Part shown: positions 8,689 through 16,916 of the stretch, piece by piece | Numbering within the stretch: the stretch's first letter is position 1 | Layout of the letters: each line of letters opens with the position of its first letter | Assembly: GCF_001613065.1 (NCBI RefSeq) | Contig: NZ_BDBQ01000063.1 | Coordinates: 38,160 to 102,159, forward strand | Direction: 5' to 3' | Source: Nocardia miyunensis NBRC 108239 | GTDB lineage: Bacteria > Actinomycetota > Actinomycetes > Mycobacteriales > Mycobacteriaceae | DNA: 64,000 nucleotides | Notes under the pieces: generated by a model | What the model was told of the DNA's origin: nothing | What the model saw: only the letters and a program-made list of their open reading frames with translations | Database searches by the model: none | Translations under genes and position numbers: made by a program

Positions 8689-9205
8689 TATCGTCGGAGT
8701 CGTAGTCGATATCCAAGTTCTCGGGCCGCGGCGGCCACTCGGGAGTCGTAACCAAATTTCCTGTCCACGGATCTATCCGTACAATCGGATAGTTGGTCTG
8801 CGCCGATAGTCCAGTGCGAGTCCACAGCGACGTTTCACCGTCATATAGTGTGACCTCGGATGCCTCGGTGCTGTCAGTGAGAAGGAGTTTCCATCCGTTC
8901 CTGAAGGCGATCCTGGCGGCACCCGATTTGAAGAATACCGGTGATACGACCGGGGAGCCGAGATATTGTTCAACGGCTTCTCGCGCCCAATGCGTGATCG
9001 TCTGCCGTTCTGGCGCATTTTTCGCGAGCGATCGGGGCGAAAGTTGTGCATCGTATCCGACGGTGAGCTTGAAGGAATTGTTGAAGATCAGCTCGATGAT
9101 ATTTGGCTGCCAGATGACTCGGCAAACCTCGCCGCCCCGCATCGGCGATATGATCCAGCGATCGTTATATTCCTTAATTTGTTGATCTGCAGCATTCCCG
9201 TTCAT
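8678..9205 (-). CDS. hypothetical protein at the end of the WXG100 operon (possible immunity or accessory protein)
   Basis: A 175-residue acidic protein with no signal peptide or membrane segment. It is rich in beta-strand-like segments (VCRVIWQPNIIELIFNNSFKLTVGYD, then ARIAFRNGWKLLLTD) and ends DYDSDDIND. It resembles the small DUF6188-like proteins of actinobacteria, but I cannot confirm the family. Its ATG overlaps the stop of the upstream effector gene (TGATG), so it is translationally coupled to it. The position directly after a secreted-effector gene suggests an immunity or chaperone role; that is inference. Its 3' end overlaps the decayed DUF397 gene by 11 bp on the other strand. Confidence 0.65.
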   Translation of the reverse strand: MNGNAADQQIKEYNDRWIISPMRGGEVCRVIWQPNIIELIFNNSFKLTVGYDAQLSPRSLAKNAPERQTITHWAREAVEQYLGSPVVSPVFFKSGAARIAFRNGWKLLLTDSTEASEVTLYDGETSLWTRTGLSAQTNYPIVRIDPWTGNLVTTPEWPPRPENLDIDYDSDDIND

Positions 9206-9994
9206 CAGTTCCCCTCGAGTTCGTCCAGGATGTTTCCGATGCTGTCTTCCGAAGGGGTACCATCCGGCATCTTTACGTGTACCTCACCGGAATCCAGGTC
9301 GACTACGACATCCGGATTTTTATTGCCGCCGTTACCTCGTCACCCGCCTTGCGCTTTGATCTTGTGAATCGCATCCTTGACTGCAGCCGGAGGGTATCCG
9401 AATGTGCTCGCAATCTTGTTGACCTTGGTCGTCATCGAGTTGGCGGCGAATGGCGCCGACCACGGCGGTGACGACGATAGTGGTCTCGAGAGTGTTGATC
9501 GCGCTGGAGGTGTCGTGACCAAGAGCGACAGTGGCGTCGTGATAATTGCCGATAGGGGAGGCTACGTTTTGTGTGGCCGTAGCGACAGTGTCAGCTCCGT
9601 TTTTCAGAGTGATGAAGTGGTCCTGGCTCAGCTGCAGGTTCTGTCGGTCATCCATCCCGTCGAACATCGCCGAGTACTCGCTGACCTGATTTATGGCAGG
9701 GCGGGTTGGCGCGGGATTGCTCTTGTTGGCGATGCCGTAGTTGTAGCCCATCGCGTACAGGGCTGTCCCGTAGTTGGTGAGGGCGTTGGCCAGGCTCGAG
9801 CACGCCTGCATTGTCTGCTGGGCGGCGGTGTCGTATGCCTTGCCCCATTCTTTGCAGCCAGGCGCATCGCCTGCCATACCGGCGCACTTGCCTTTGACGG
9901 CATCATGTACCGGTTTATCGGTCCTACGCAGATCATCTGCGAGATCGTGACATTTCTTGGCAGCGTCGTAATAGGTCTGCCAATCGACGATCAT
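9205..9994 (-). pseudogene. WXG100-associated effector gene, frameshifted and with an in-frame stop
   Basis: The N-terminal ~180 residues read through: MIVDWQTYYDAAKKCHDLADDL, a helical region with Cys pairs, then TTIVVTAVVGA. Near 9450 the frame shifts; the next frame gives FAANSMTTKVNKIASTFGY and AVKDAIHKIKAQGG. A TGA at 9340-9342 then interrupts it, and the same frame resumes with NKNPDVVVDLDSGEV, MPDGTPSEDSIG and NILDELEGN before TGA at 9205-9207. The tail looks like the conserved C-terminal end of actinobacterial polymorphic-toxin-like proteins (NPDVVVD, then DGTP, then DSIGNI). The intact form was about 263 residues. The ATG overlaps the WXG100 stop by 4 bp. Two lesions make a sequencing artefact less likely but do not exclude it. 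Confidence 0.7.
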
Positions 9995-10296
9995 GTTTGT
10001 CCGCTCTCGAGTATGCGGCGATTGGTATCGATCGCGGTCGTGTAGCGGCCGTGGGCTTTTTTGGCGGCATCACTCATCTCGGAGATGCCTTCGGCGAGTT
10101 CCTTTGCGCTGGAGAGCCATTGGGTGTGGGCGTCGGAGTACGCAGCTGCGGCAGCGGATTCCCAGCTGCCAGTGGAAAGAGTTTTTACCTTGCGGTCGAG
10201 CTCATCGAGGTGTTCACGCAGGAATCCGGACAAGCCACTCAATTGGCCAACGATCCGGTCGAGTTGGTCGAGGTCGACGGTGAACTCGGAACTCAT
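9991..10296 (-). CDS. WXG100-family (ESAT-6-like) protein, second copy
   Basis: A 101-residue helical hairpin protein starting MSSEFTVDLDQLDRIVGQLSGL. The turn reads GSWESAAAAAYSDAHTQW, so the canonical W-x-G is W-x-S here, followed by a second helix ending RYTTAIDTNRRIL. Size, hairpin and amphipathic heptads fit a type VII secretion substrate or partner. It overlaps the upstream WXG100 gene by 4 bp and the downstream effector gene by 4 bp, so all are co-translated. I see no ESX core (EccC or EccD) in this window, so export would depend on a system elsewhere. Confidence 0.8.
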   Translation of the reverse strand: MSSEFTVDLDQLDRIVGQLSGLSGFLREHLDELDRKVKTLSTGSWESAAAAAYSDAHTQWLSSAKELAEGISEMSDAAKKAHGRYTTAIDTNRRILESGQT

Positions 10297-10568
10297 GGCA
10301 GATCCAGACTTGAGATGCGGTTGGCATTACCGGTATCGGCCGAGCGGTAGCTGTCAGCGGTCACGCCGAGTTTCTCGGCCAGACTGGTGAGCTCCTGCAT
10401 GAGTTGCGTTCCGCCGTGGTGGGCTTCGCTCCACCCGGCGGAGAATTCGGCGGCGGCGTCGCCGGTCCAGTGCTGGCCGAGTAGAGCATCGACCTCCCGA
10501 GCGGCTGAACTCAGTGCCTGCTTCATGGTGTCGGCGATGTTGTATACGTACTGCCCGACCGCTTGCAC
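10293..10568 (-). CDS. WXG100-family protein, first gene of the operon
   Basis: At least 91 residues. The second half has the canonical turn HWTGDAAAEFSAGW (W-x-G) and a C-terminal YxxxD-like signal (SYRSADTGN), both typical of type VII secretion substrates. The GTG start at 10568 lies inside the family-like sequence: the codons just upstream read NLSVVPDDV, which looks like the true N-terminus. No ATG, GTG or TTG precedes them before an in-frame TAG, so the real start may be the CTG of NLSV or may have been lost. It heads a tightly overlapping four-gene operon. Confidence 0.72.
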   Translation of the reverse strand: MQAVGQYVYNIADTMKQALSSAAREVDALLGQHWTGDAAAEFSAGWSEAHHGGTQLMQELTSLAEKLGVTADSYRSADTGNANRISSLDLP

Positions 10569-10800
10569 ATCGTCGGGAACTACTGACAGGTTCTGACCGA
10601 AGATCCCCCGCTACTGCTCATGCTCGTGACAATATCGGCGTGATCCCAGCTGCGTCCAGAAGCTGATGGCCGAACTCGCACCTCCCTGGACAGCTCGCCG
10701 TCGCCTGCTTCGGCGACCCCGCGTGCTGTCAGGATCGTGCAACGCCAGCCGCACTGTCGTACCAATACCTTGGGATCAGGCCGGATTCAGCTGGGACGCT
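10569..10800. other. non-coding stretch upstream of the WXG100 operon
   Basis: 232 bp with no supported gene. It should hold the promoter of the minus-strand WXG100 operon. No clear -10/-35 pair or operator is visible. Confidence 0.35.
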
Positions 10801-11322
10801 TCAGATCTCGGTGCGATTGCGATCTCGCTGTTCCCCGGTAGTGTCCCCACGCTCGAATGCGGTGGCGTTCGATGCCCGCGGTGCGTTGCCGCCATCCTTC
10901 GCGGGCTGTAGATCCCGCGCCGCGCTCTGCTCCCGGATGGCCGCACGTCTGCGGCTGCGTCTACTGGGCCTGTGCGGTGCCGAGGTGGTCGGTTCGAGCA
11001 GGGTGCGGATGCGTTGGGGCCATCCGGGGGCGACGTTTCCCTCGCGTGCGCGTTCGGAGAGATATGCGCCGGCGATACAGTCGATGAAGGTTTCCACGTC
11101 CAAATCCCTGCGAGCGCCGCCCTGTTCGGCGGCGGTCTCGACGACATGGGCGAGTGCGGCGCGATGTCGCTGTACGACAGTGCGAATCGCGGCGGTCGAC
11201 TCGGAGCCGTTGTCGACGAGCAACGCGCCCACGCCGCCCGGGCCTATTCCCGTATCCACTGAAGCCCCCGCCGACGCTCCCGACCGCGTCGTGCTGCTCG
11301 TGACTCCGACCGCAAACGGCAC
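10801..11322 (-). pseudogene. C-terminal remnant of a TetR/AcrR-type regulator
   Basis: The first two-thirds of this frame resemble the ligand-binding C-terminal half of TetR regulators: VVQRHRAALAHVV, then DLDVETFIDCIAGAYLSERAR, GWPQRIRTLL. No helix-turn-helix is encoded in front of it in any frame, and the C-terminal ~70 residues are Arg/Ala-rich and unlike the family. I read this as a 5'-truncated relic; a genuine small protein is possible. Confidence 0.45.
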
Positions 11323-11578
11323 CCAATAGGGTAATCCGCCCGGGCGCGCGACAATCCACTAGTGCCACAGTGACATTCGCATCTCAGCAACATTGCGACA
11401 AGTGTCACGGCGCAGGGTGGCCGATGTGCGGGAGACATCGGCCGGAGACAAGTCCGTCTCGGCCGACCTTCCGTATGGTGGAGCAGATGGCCGAGTGGGG
11501 CCGGTGCCGGAACGGTCCGCATCAATTCTCACCACGGTCACCGGTGATGTTGCACTACAAGGTAGTTGGTGCTCCGTC
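11323..11578. other. non-coding stretch
   Basis: 256 bp between the TetR relic and the LLM oxidoreductase stop codon. No supported gene. Inverted GTGACA/TGTCAC half-sites around 11360 and 11400 are the only feature noted and may be chance. Confidence 0.3.
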
Positions 11579-12544
11579 TCAGAGGGGCGGGATGGCAGGC
11601 CGGGATCGCTCGATCAGTGCGGTGGCCTGGTCGAGTTGGGTGGTGAAGGCTTCCGGGGTGAGAGTCGCGATGCGAATGAGCAGGTGGCGTGCTCCGGCCT
11701 GGACGTACTGATCCAGTTGGGCGGCAACCTGTTCCGTTGATCCTGTCATCATCACCTGGATCTGCTCGACCTGTTCCAGGGGCATGCGGTAAGTGGCTTC
11801 GCAGTAGTCGGCCAGGGCGGCGCGGCCGCGGACTGGATCGTCGTCGATGTAGACGGTCGCGAAAAGAGCTGGGGTGATGGAGGCTTCGTCGCGTCCGGCA
11901 GCTGTGCTCGCCGCGTGGATCGCGGTCAGGCCGGATTCGTAGTCGCGGACATCCGGTGGATAGGGGAGCCAACCGTCGTAGAGGCGACCTGTGCGGCGCA
12001 GGGCTGCGGGGGTTATTCCGGCGAGCCAGATCGGTGGTCCGCCGGGACGGTGGGGACGCGGCACCTCGGGCAGCCAGTCGTAGTGTAAAACCTTGCCGTG
12101 GAAGGGGTTCGAGTTACCCGACCACAGTTGACGCCAGAGGCGCACGGTGTCGTCGAGATATGCGAAGCGGGTTCGGAAATCGACTCCGGACAACTCGAAT
12201 TCGGGCTCGCTGATGCCCGGGAATCCGGCCCCGACGCCGAGGACGATGCGGCCCCGCGACAGCAGATCCAGCGAGGTCAGGGTCAGTGCGGTGTGGACCG
12301 GGTTGCGGTAGGCGGGGATCAGGGCGGCGGTGCCGAGGATGATGCGTTCGGTTGCTGTCGCGGCGGCCGCGAGCAGTGTCAGGGGTTCGATTCGCGCGCG
12401 CAGGAGGGAGTCGCCGACCCAGGCCGAATCGAATCCTCGCTGCTCGGCGGTCACCACCAGGTCGAGCAGCGCGTGTGCCGAACCTCCGGCCGCGAGCTGG
12501 GCTTGTCCGGCGGGAAGCAGTAGTCCGTATCGGATGTCTTTCAC
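11579..12544 (-). CDS. LLM-class flavin- or F420-dependent oxidoreductase
   Basis: A 321-residue TIM-barrel oxidoreductase of the luciferase-like family. The N-terminus IRYGLLLPAG, FDSAWVGDSLL, TERIILGTAALIPAYRNP and GRIVLGVGAGFP are the standard LLM blocks that hold FMN or coenzyme F420. The substrate is unknown. The GTG at 12542-12544 is chosen because the barrel's first strand follows directly; the open frame upstream is Ala/Arg-rich filler. It lies downstream of the MarR gene on the same strand, separated by 286 bp, so it may have its own promoter. Confidence 0.85.
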   Translation of the reverse strand: MKDIRYGLLLPAGQAQLAAGGSAHALLDLVVTAEQRGFDSAWVGDSLLRARIEPLTLLAAAATATERIILGTAALIPAYRNPVHTALTLTSLDLLSRGRIVLGVGAGFPGISEPEFELSGVDFRTRFAYLDDTVRLWRQLWSGNSNPFHGKVLHYDWLPEVPRPHRPGGPPIWLAGITPAALRRTGRLYDGWLPYPPDVRDYESGLTAIHAASTAAGRDEASITPALFATVYIDDDPVRGRAALADYCEATYRMPLEQVEQIQVMMTGSTEQVAAQLDQYVQAGARHLLIRIATLTPEAFTTQLDQATALIERSRPAIPPL

Positions 12545-12830
12545 CGCTTCAGGATTCGCCGCGGCGCGGTCGGGAGACAATTCCCTGCAGGGTATCGCGA
12601 GGCGTTGTTCCGGCTGCGGAAAATTTGCCGAATGCGCAATGCTTTTCAGCGCCGCGCTGTTGGTGGTCTGTGCGGTGGTGGTGCTACTGCTGACGCGGCG
12701 GAATTCGGACGCCGACGATTCCCTGGCCGGGGCGCGCTCGGCCTGAGCCGCGCCGACCGAGGTGGCACCGTCGGCGAATTCGACAGTGCTGGAGGGGAAT
12801 CGGGTCCGCGTTTCGGCGAAAGGCGCACGG

Positions 12831-13277
12831 TCAGGCGGGGCCTGCGGCATCGAGCGTTGCGAGTAACTCTCGCAACGTTTCTCGCTGGGTTTCGGACAAT
12901 GCCGCGAAGGTCTCCGCCGCGGCTTCGCGACGGGCCTCGGACATTCGGGTCAGGATGCGGTGCCCGGCTTCGGTGGGGGTGACCAGGGTGGATCGGCGGT
13001 TGGCGGGGTCGGGGGCCCTGTTCACCAACCCCGCGTCCACGAGGGCGTCGACGACCGTGGTCGCGGACCGGGGGACGATGTCGAGACGTTCGGCCAAGGC
13101 GGACATGCGCAGCGGCTCCGGGGCGCGGCCGATGGTGCGCAGGGCGCGGCTCTGTGCGGGGGTCAGGCCCAGGGGTGCCAGGCGGGCCATCTGGTTGCGG
13201 TGGATGCGTTTGCTGGTCCGCCGGAACAACTCCGGCAGATCTGTCTCCGTGGTGGGAATCCGGGTGGCATCGGCCAT
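12831..13277 (-). CDS. MarR family transcriptional regulator
   Basis: A 148-residue winged-helix protein: LGLTPAQSRALRTIGR, then MSALAERLDIVPRSATTVVDALVDAGLVNR (recognition helix) and DPANRRSTLVTPTEAGHRIL (wing). It diverges from an ABC exporter gene across an 85-bp gap that holds two TGAGC-N3-GCTCA palindromes. It is therefore very probably an autorepressor that also controls the exporter, released by a small-molecule ligand. Confidence 0.92.
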   Translation of the reverse strand: MADATRIPTTETDLPELFRRTSKRIHRNQMARLAPLGLTPAQSRALRTIGRAPEPLRMSALAERLDIVPRSATTVVDALVDAGLVNRAPDPANRRSTLVTPTEAGHRILTRMSEARREAAAETFAALSETQRETLRELLATLDAAGPA

Positions 13278-13282
13278 GATTC

Positions 13283-13327
13283 TGAGCTTAGCTCATTGTT
13301 GTATGGAATAATTGTGAGCCAAGCTCA
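13283..13327. promoter_or_regulatory. two MarR operator palindromes
   Basis: TGAGCTTAGCTCA at 13283-13295 is a perfect 13-bp palindrome. TGAGCCAAGCTCA at 13315-13327 has the same perfect 5-bp arms. Their centres are 32 bp apart, about three helical turns, so two MarR dimers would sit on the same face of the DNA between marR and the ABC exporter gene. Confidence 0.8.
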
Positions 13328-13362
13328 GTTAGGGCGAAGTAGTTCCCGAAAAGGAGGCGCCT

Positions 13363-15132
13363 ATGGCAGCCCAATCCCCACCCGAGTTTCGCCGCATCCT
13401 GCGGCTGTTCCGGCCCTATCGCGCACGGTTGACGCTGGTCGCCGCGCTGGTCGGGCTTTCCTCGGTCGTCTCGCTGGCCTCGCCGTTCATGTTGCGCGCG
13501 GTCCTGGACGACGCCCTGCCGCACGGCCGCACCGGACTGCTCACGGTCCTGGTCGCGGGCATGATCGCCGTGGTCGTGCTGACCAGTGTGTTCAGCGTGT
13601 CGCAGACCTATATCTCCACCGCGGTCGGCCAGCAGGTGATGCACGACCTGCGCGCGTCGGTGTACGCGCGGCTGCAGAGCATGCCGCTGGCCTTCTTCAC
13701 CACCACCCGCACCGGCGAGGTGCAATCGCGCATCGCCAACGACATCGGCGGCATGCAATCCACCGTCACCACGACAGCCACATCCATCGTCTCGAACTTC
13801 ACCTCCGTGACCGCCGCGATCATCGCGATGTTCGCGCTGGATTGGCGGCTCGCGGCCGTATCGCTGCTGATGCTGCCGTTCTTCGTCTGGATCAGCCGTC
13901 GCGTCGGCGACGAGCGTCGCCGGATCACCGCGGCGCGCCAGCGCAAACTCGCCGGAATGTCGGCGATCGTCGAGGAATCGCTGTCGGTCAGCGGAATCCT
14001 GTTGGGGCGCACCATGGGTCGCGCATCCGCCCTGATCGATGAATTCACGGGGGAGTCGCGCGGGCTGGTCGATCTGGAGATCCGCTCCAGTATGGCCGGG
14101 CGCTGGCGGCAGTCGACCATCCAAATCGTCATGGCCGCAATGCCCGCGGTGATCTACTGGGTCGCCGGGCTCAGCTCCGCGCGCGGGCATTCGCTGGTGT
14201 CCATCGGCACCCTGGTCGCCTTCACTACCTTGCAGACGAGCCTGCTGCGTCCGGCGGTGCAGCTGCTCTCCACCGGAGTGGATATGCAGAGCTCGATGGC
14301 GTTGTTCGGCAGGATCTTCGAATACCTCGACCTGCGTTCGGATATCGAGGAACCGGCTCGTCCGGTCGCGCTGCCCGCCTCGGGCGTCGCGGGGACGGTG
14401 CGGTTCGAACACGTCGGATTCGCCTACGATCCGCAGGATCGACAAGTGCTGGGGGACATCGACATCACCGTTCCGGCCGGGACGTCTCTGGCGATCGTCG
14501 GCGAAACCGGTTCGGGCAAGACGACTCTCGGATATCTGGTGGCCCGGCTGTACGACGCGAACTCGGGGCACGTCCGCATCGACGGAATCGACGTGCGGGA
14601 CCTGAGTTTCGCCGATCTGTCCGCCGCCGTCGGCGTGGTCTCCCAGGAGACGTACCTGTTCCACGCCTCGGTCGCCGACAACCTGCGCTTCGCCAAACCC
14701 GATGCCACGGATGAGGAATTGATCGCCGCGGCGCGGGCCGCGCAGATCCACGACCACATCGCGAGCCTGCCCGACGGATACGACACCCTCGTCGGCGAAC
14801 GCGGCTACCGCTTCTCCGGCGGTGAGAAACAACGCCTGGCCGTGGCCCGCGCCATCCTGCGCAATCCGCCGATCATGGTGCTCGACGAGGCCACCAGCGC
14901 CCTGGACACCCGCACCGAACGCGAGGTCCAAGCCGCCATCGACGCCCTGTCGGCCGGTCGCACCACGATCACCATCGCCCACCGCCTGTCCACCATCCGA
15001 GACGCCGACCAGATCGTCGTCTTGGACGCCGGATGCGTCGTCGAACGCGGAACGCACCGAGAACTCCTGGAGCGCAACGGTTTCTATGCCGACCTGCTGT
15101 CCCGGGACGCGATTCTCGAGCCCGCCGCATGA
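13363..15132 (+). CDS. ABC transporter, fused permease and ATPase (exporter type)
   Basis: A 589-residue half-transporter. Residues ~1-310 are an exporter-type six-helix membrane domain (LTLVAALVGLSSVVSLASP, then LLTVLVAGMIAVVVLTSVF). The ATPase follows, with Walker A GETGSGKTT near residues 381-389, a Q-loop SQETYLF, signature FSGGEKQR and Walker B IMVLDEATSALD. It would act as a homo- or heterodimer in the inner membrane and export a lipid or drug. The start ATG has AAGGAGG 5 bp upstream. Regulation by the divergent MarR protein is strongly suggested by the operators. No second half-transporter is adjacent, so a homodimer is likely. Confidence 0.93.
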   Translation: MAAQSPPEFRRILRLFRPYRARLTLVAALVGLSSVVSLASPFMLRAVLDDALPHGRTGLLTVLVAGMIAVVVLTSVFSVSQTYISTAVGQQVMHDLRASVYARLQSMPLAFFTTTRTGEVQSRIANDIGGMQSTVTTTATSIVSNFTSVTAAIIAMFALDWRLAAVSLLMLPFFVWISRRVGDERRRITAARQRKLAGMSAIVEESLSVSGILLGRTMGRASALIDEFTGESRGLVDLEIRSSMAGRWRQSTIQIVMAAMPAVIYWVAGLSSARGHSLVSIGTLVAFTTLQTSLLRPAVQLLSTGVDMQSSMALFGRIFEYLDLRSDIEEPARPVALPASGVAGTVRFEHVGFAYDPQDRQVLGDIDITVPAGTSLAIVGETGSGKTTLGYLVARLYDANSGHVRIDGIDVRDLSFADLSAAVGVVSQETYLFHASVADNLRFAKPDATDEELIAAARAAQIHDHIASLPDGYDTLVGERGYRFSGGEKQRLAVARAILRNPPIMVLDEATSALDTRTEREVQAAIDALSAGRTTITIAHRLSTIRDADQIVVLDAGCVVERGTHRELLERNGFYADLLSRDAILEPAA

Positions 15133-15184
15133 AGGGCCGATAACAACCGGCCCGAAGGATCCGGCGGGGAACTATCGTGGGGAT

Positions 15185-15964
15185 ATGACCGCCGTGGACT
15201 ATCAGCACCTGCTCGTCGACCGGGACGGTGACACCGTCCGCATCACGATGAACCGCCCCGAGCGGCGCAATGCGCTCTCGGCCGAGCATCTGGCCGAATT
15301 GCTGGCCGCGTTCCGGGCCGCCGGTGCCTGCGATGCGACCGGGATCGTGCTGGCCGCTCGCGGCCCGGTGTTCTCGGCCGGTCACGACTTCGCCGACGTC
15401 GCGGCCCGGGATCTCGTCGGTGTGCGCGAGCTGCTGGAGTTGTGCACCGAGCTGATGCGGGCCATCGAGGCCGCGCCGCAGGTGGTCATCGCACGGGTGC
15501 ACGGTCTTGCCACCGCGGCAGGATGCCAGCTGGTCGCCTCCTGCGACCTCGCGATCGCCGCCGAATCGGCCGGTTTCGCGCTGCCCGGCGGTAAGGGCGG
15601 CTGGTTCTGCCACACTCCGGCGGTCCCGGTGGCACGTGCGGTCGGCCGCAAACGCCTGATGGAACTGGCCTTGACCGGCGACCCGATCGATGCCCGCACC
15701 GCCGCGGAATGGGGTCTGATCAACCGCGCGGTTCCCGACGAGGATCTCGACGCCGCCGTCGCCGAATTGCTCGGCCGCGCGACCCGCGGCAGCCGTGCGA
15801 GCAAGGCCCTCGGCAAGCACACCCTCTACGCCGAACTCGACCGCCCCGAAGCCGACGCCTACACCTTGGCCGTCGAGGTCATGGCCGCCGCCTCCCAACT
15901 GCCCGGCGCTCGCGAGGGCATGGCCGCGTTCCTGGAGAAGCGCCCACCGGTCTGGCCGGACTGA
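15185..15964 (+). CDS. enoyl-CoA hydratase/isomerase family protein
   Basis: A 259-residue crotonase-fold protein. It has ITMNRPERRNALS, an oxyanion-hole region FSAGHDFADVA, RVHGLATAAGCQLVASCDLAIAAESAGFALPG and the C-terminal ALTGDPIDARTAAEWGLIN. Hydration or isomerisation of an acyl-CoA is expected. The two Glu residues of canonical enoyl-CoA hydratase are not clearly in place, so the exact reaction is open. The ATG at 15185 lies 53 bp after the ABC gene; a 9-bp-arm hairpin follows the stop. Confidence 0.87.
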   Translation: MTAVDYQHLLVDRDGDTVRITMNRPERRNALSAEHLAELLAAFRAAGACDATGIVLAARGPVFSAGHDFADVAARDLVGVRELLELCTELMRAIEAAPQVVIARVHGLATAAGCQLVASCDLAIAAESAGFALPGGKGGWFCHTPAVPVARAVGRKRLMELALTGDPIDARTAAEWGLINRAVPDEDLDAAVAELLGRATRGSRASKALGKHTLYAELDRPEADAYTLAVEVMAAASQLPGAREGMAAFLEKRPPVWPD

Positions 15965-15985
15965 ATATCGTTGTCGCGCAGCAGA

Positions 15986-16016
15986 ACTCTTGCTATGCGG
16001 CGCGGCGAGCAAGAGT
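15986..16016 (+). terminator. hairpin downstream of the enoyl-CoA hydratase gene
   Basis: ACTCTTGCT (15986-15994) pairs perfectly with AGCAAGAGT (16008-16016) around a 13-nt loop, 22 bp after the stop. There is no U-tract, as is usual in GC-rich actinobacteria. It may serve both strands, since the SDR gene converges here. Confidence 0.55.
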
Positions 16017-16118
16017 GACGGCACTCCGGCGTCTCAGGCCGGTTCGCGTCGCGGCGTCCCCGCCGACCCGCTGACGATATGCCTTCTCGTCATTGCTGAA
16101 GCCGCTCATACGCAACCT

Positions 16119-16862
16119 TCACTGGACGGAGTAGTCGAGGTAGTCCGCCCCGCCGACGTACACGGTGTGCCCGAGCGGGTGATCGCCGAAGGCGGCATCG
16201 GCCACGGCGGTGGCGAATTCCTCGACCGTCGGGAGCGCGCCGTGCTCGGTGCGGGCGGCGACCGCGTCCGGATCACGGCGTTGCAGCAGGCGCACGATGA
16301 TGGTGCCGTCGATCATATCGCCCGAGACGACGGTGAAACCGATTCGGCGCGAGTCGAATTCGGGGATCAGCTCGCGCAGGGCGTCCTCTCCGGCGCGTTT
16401 GCTGGCGGCGATGGGCGCATAGTCCGCGGGCACGGGTTTGCGGCCGTGGAAGTGCGCCTGGTGACTGGTGACGAAGATGATGCGCGCGCCGGCGGGCATA
16501 TGCGGCAGCAGCAGCCGGACCAACCGCAGCTGCGCGTCACGGTTGATGGACATCGCGTAATCCGGCGACGCGCCGCGCTCGAGACCGCCGGATGCGTTGA
16601 GTACCAGCACATCCAGGCGTCCGAACTCCCCGACGATCTCTCGGACCAGTGCGTGCGCGGCGTCCTCGTCGGACAGATCGGCTCCGGCGATCGACGCGCT
16701 ACTGCCGGACGCGGCGATGTCGTCGGCGAGATCCTGTGCGCGCCTGCGTTTCTCACGGTAGTTGACGATCACGTGGTCGCCTCGGGCGGCCAGAATCCGG
16801 GCCGTGGCCGCTCCGATGCCCCGCGATGCCCCGGTCACCAGCGCGATTCTGCTCGAATCCAC
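16119..16862 (-). CDS. short-chain dehydrogenase/reductase (SDR)
   Basis: A 247-residue SDR. The cofactor motif is TGASRGIG (10-17), NAG is replaced by NASGG (89-93), and Ser133 lies in VTSHQAHF. The Tyr/Lys pair is in DYAPIAASKRAGE: Tyr148 and Lys155 are seven residues apart rather than four, a spacing known in one SDR subgroup but unusual. NADPH preference is likely from the basic REKRRR. It is divergent from an HxlR regulator whose operator overlaps the shared promoter region. Confidence 0.88.
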   Translation of the reverse strand: MDSSRIALVTGASRGIGAATARILAARGDHVIVNYREKRRRAQDLADDIAASGSSASIAGADLSDEDAAHALVREIVGEFGRLDVLVLNASGGLERGASPDYAMSINRDAQLRLVRLLLPHMPAGARIIFVTSHQAHFHGRKPVPADYAPIAASKRAGEDALRELIPEFDSRRIGFTVVSGDMIDGTIIVRLLQRRDPDAVAARTEHGALPTVEEFATAVADAAFGDHPLGHTVYVGGADYLDYSVQ

Positions 16863-16889
16863 TCGGCCTCCTTACTCGATCACTTCTAT

Positions 16890-16916
16890 TTCAGAAGCAA
16901 CTATGGTAGTTCTGAA
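16890..16916. promoter_or_regulatory. HxlR operator between the SDR and hxlR-type genes
   Basis: TTCAGAA (16890-16896) and TTCTGAA (16910-16916) form an inverted repeat, and inside it ACTA-TGG-TAGT is a further palindrome. The outer right arm ends on the first base of the regulator's ATG, so binding would block both the SDR promoter and initiation of the regulator gene itself. Confidence 0.7.

Noticed and set aside
12639..12746. 35-codon frame encoding a single hydrophobic helix (MLFSAALLVVCAVVVLLLTRR)
   Set aside because: No Shine-Dalgarno and no conservation that I can judge; it lies in a spacer on the opposite strand to its neighbours. Could be real but unsupported.
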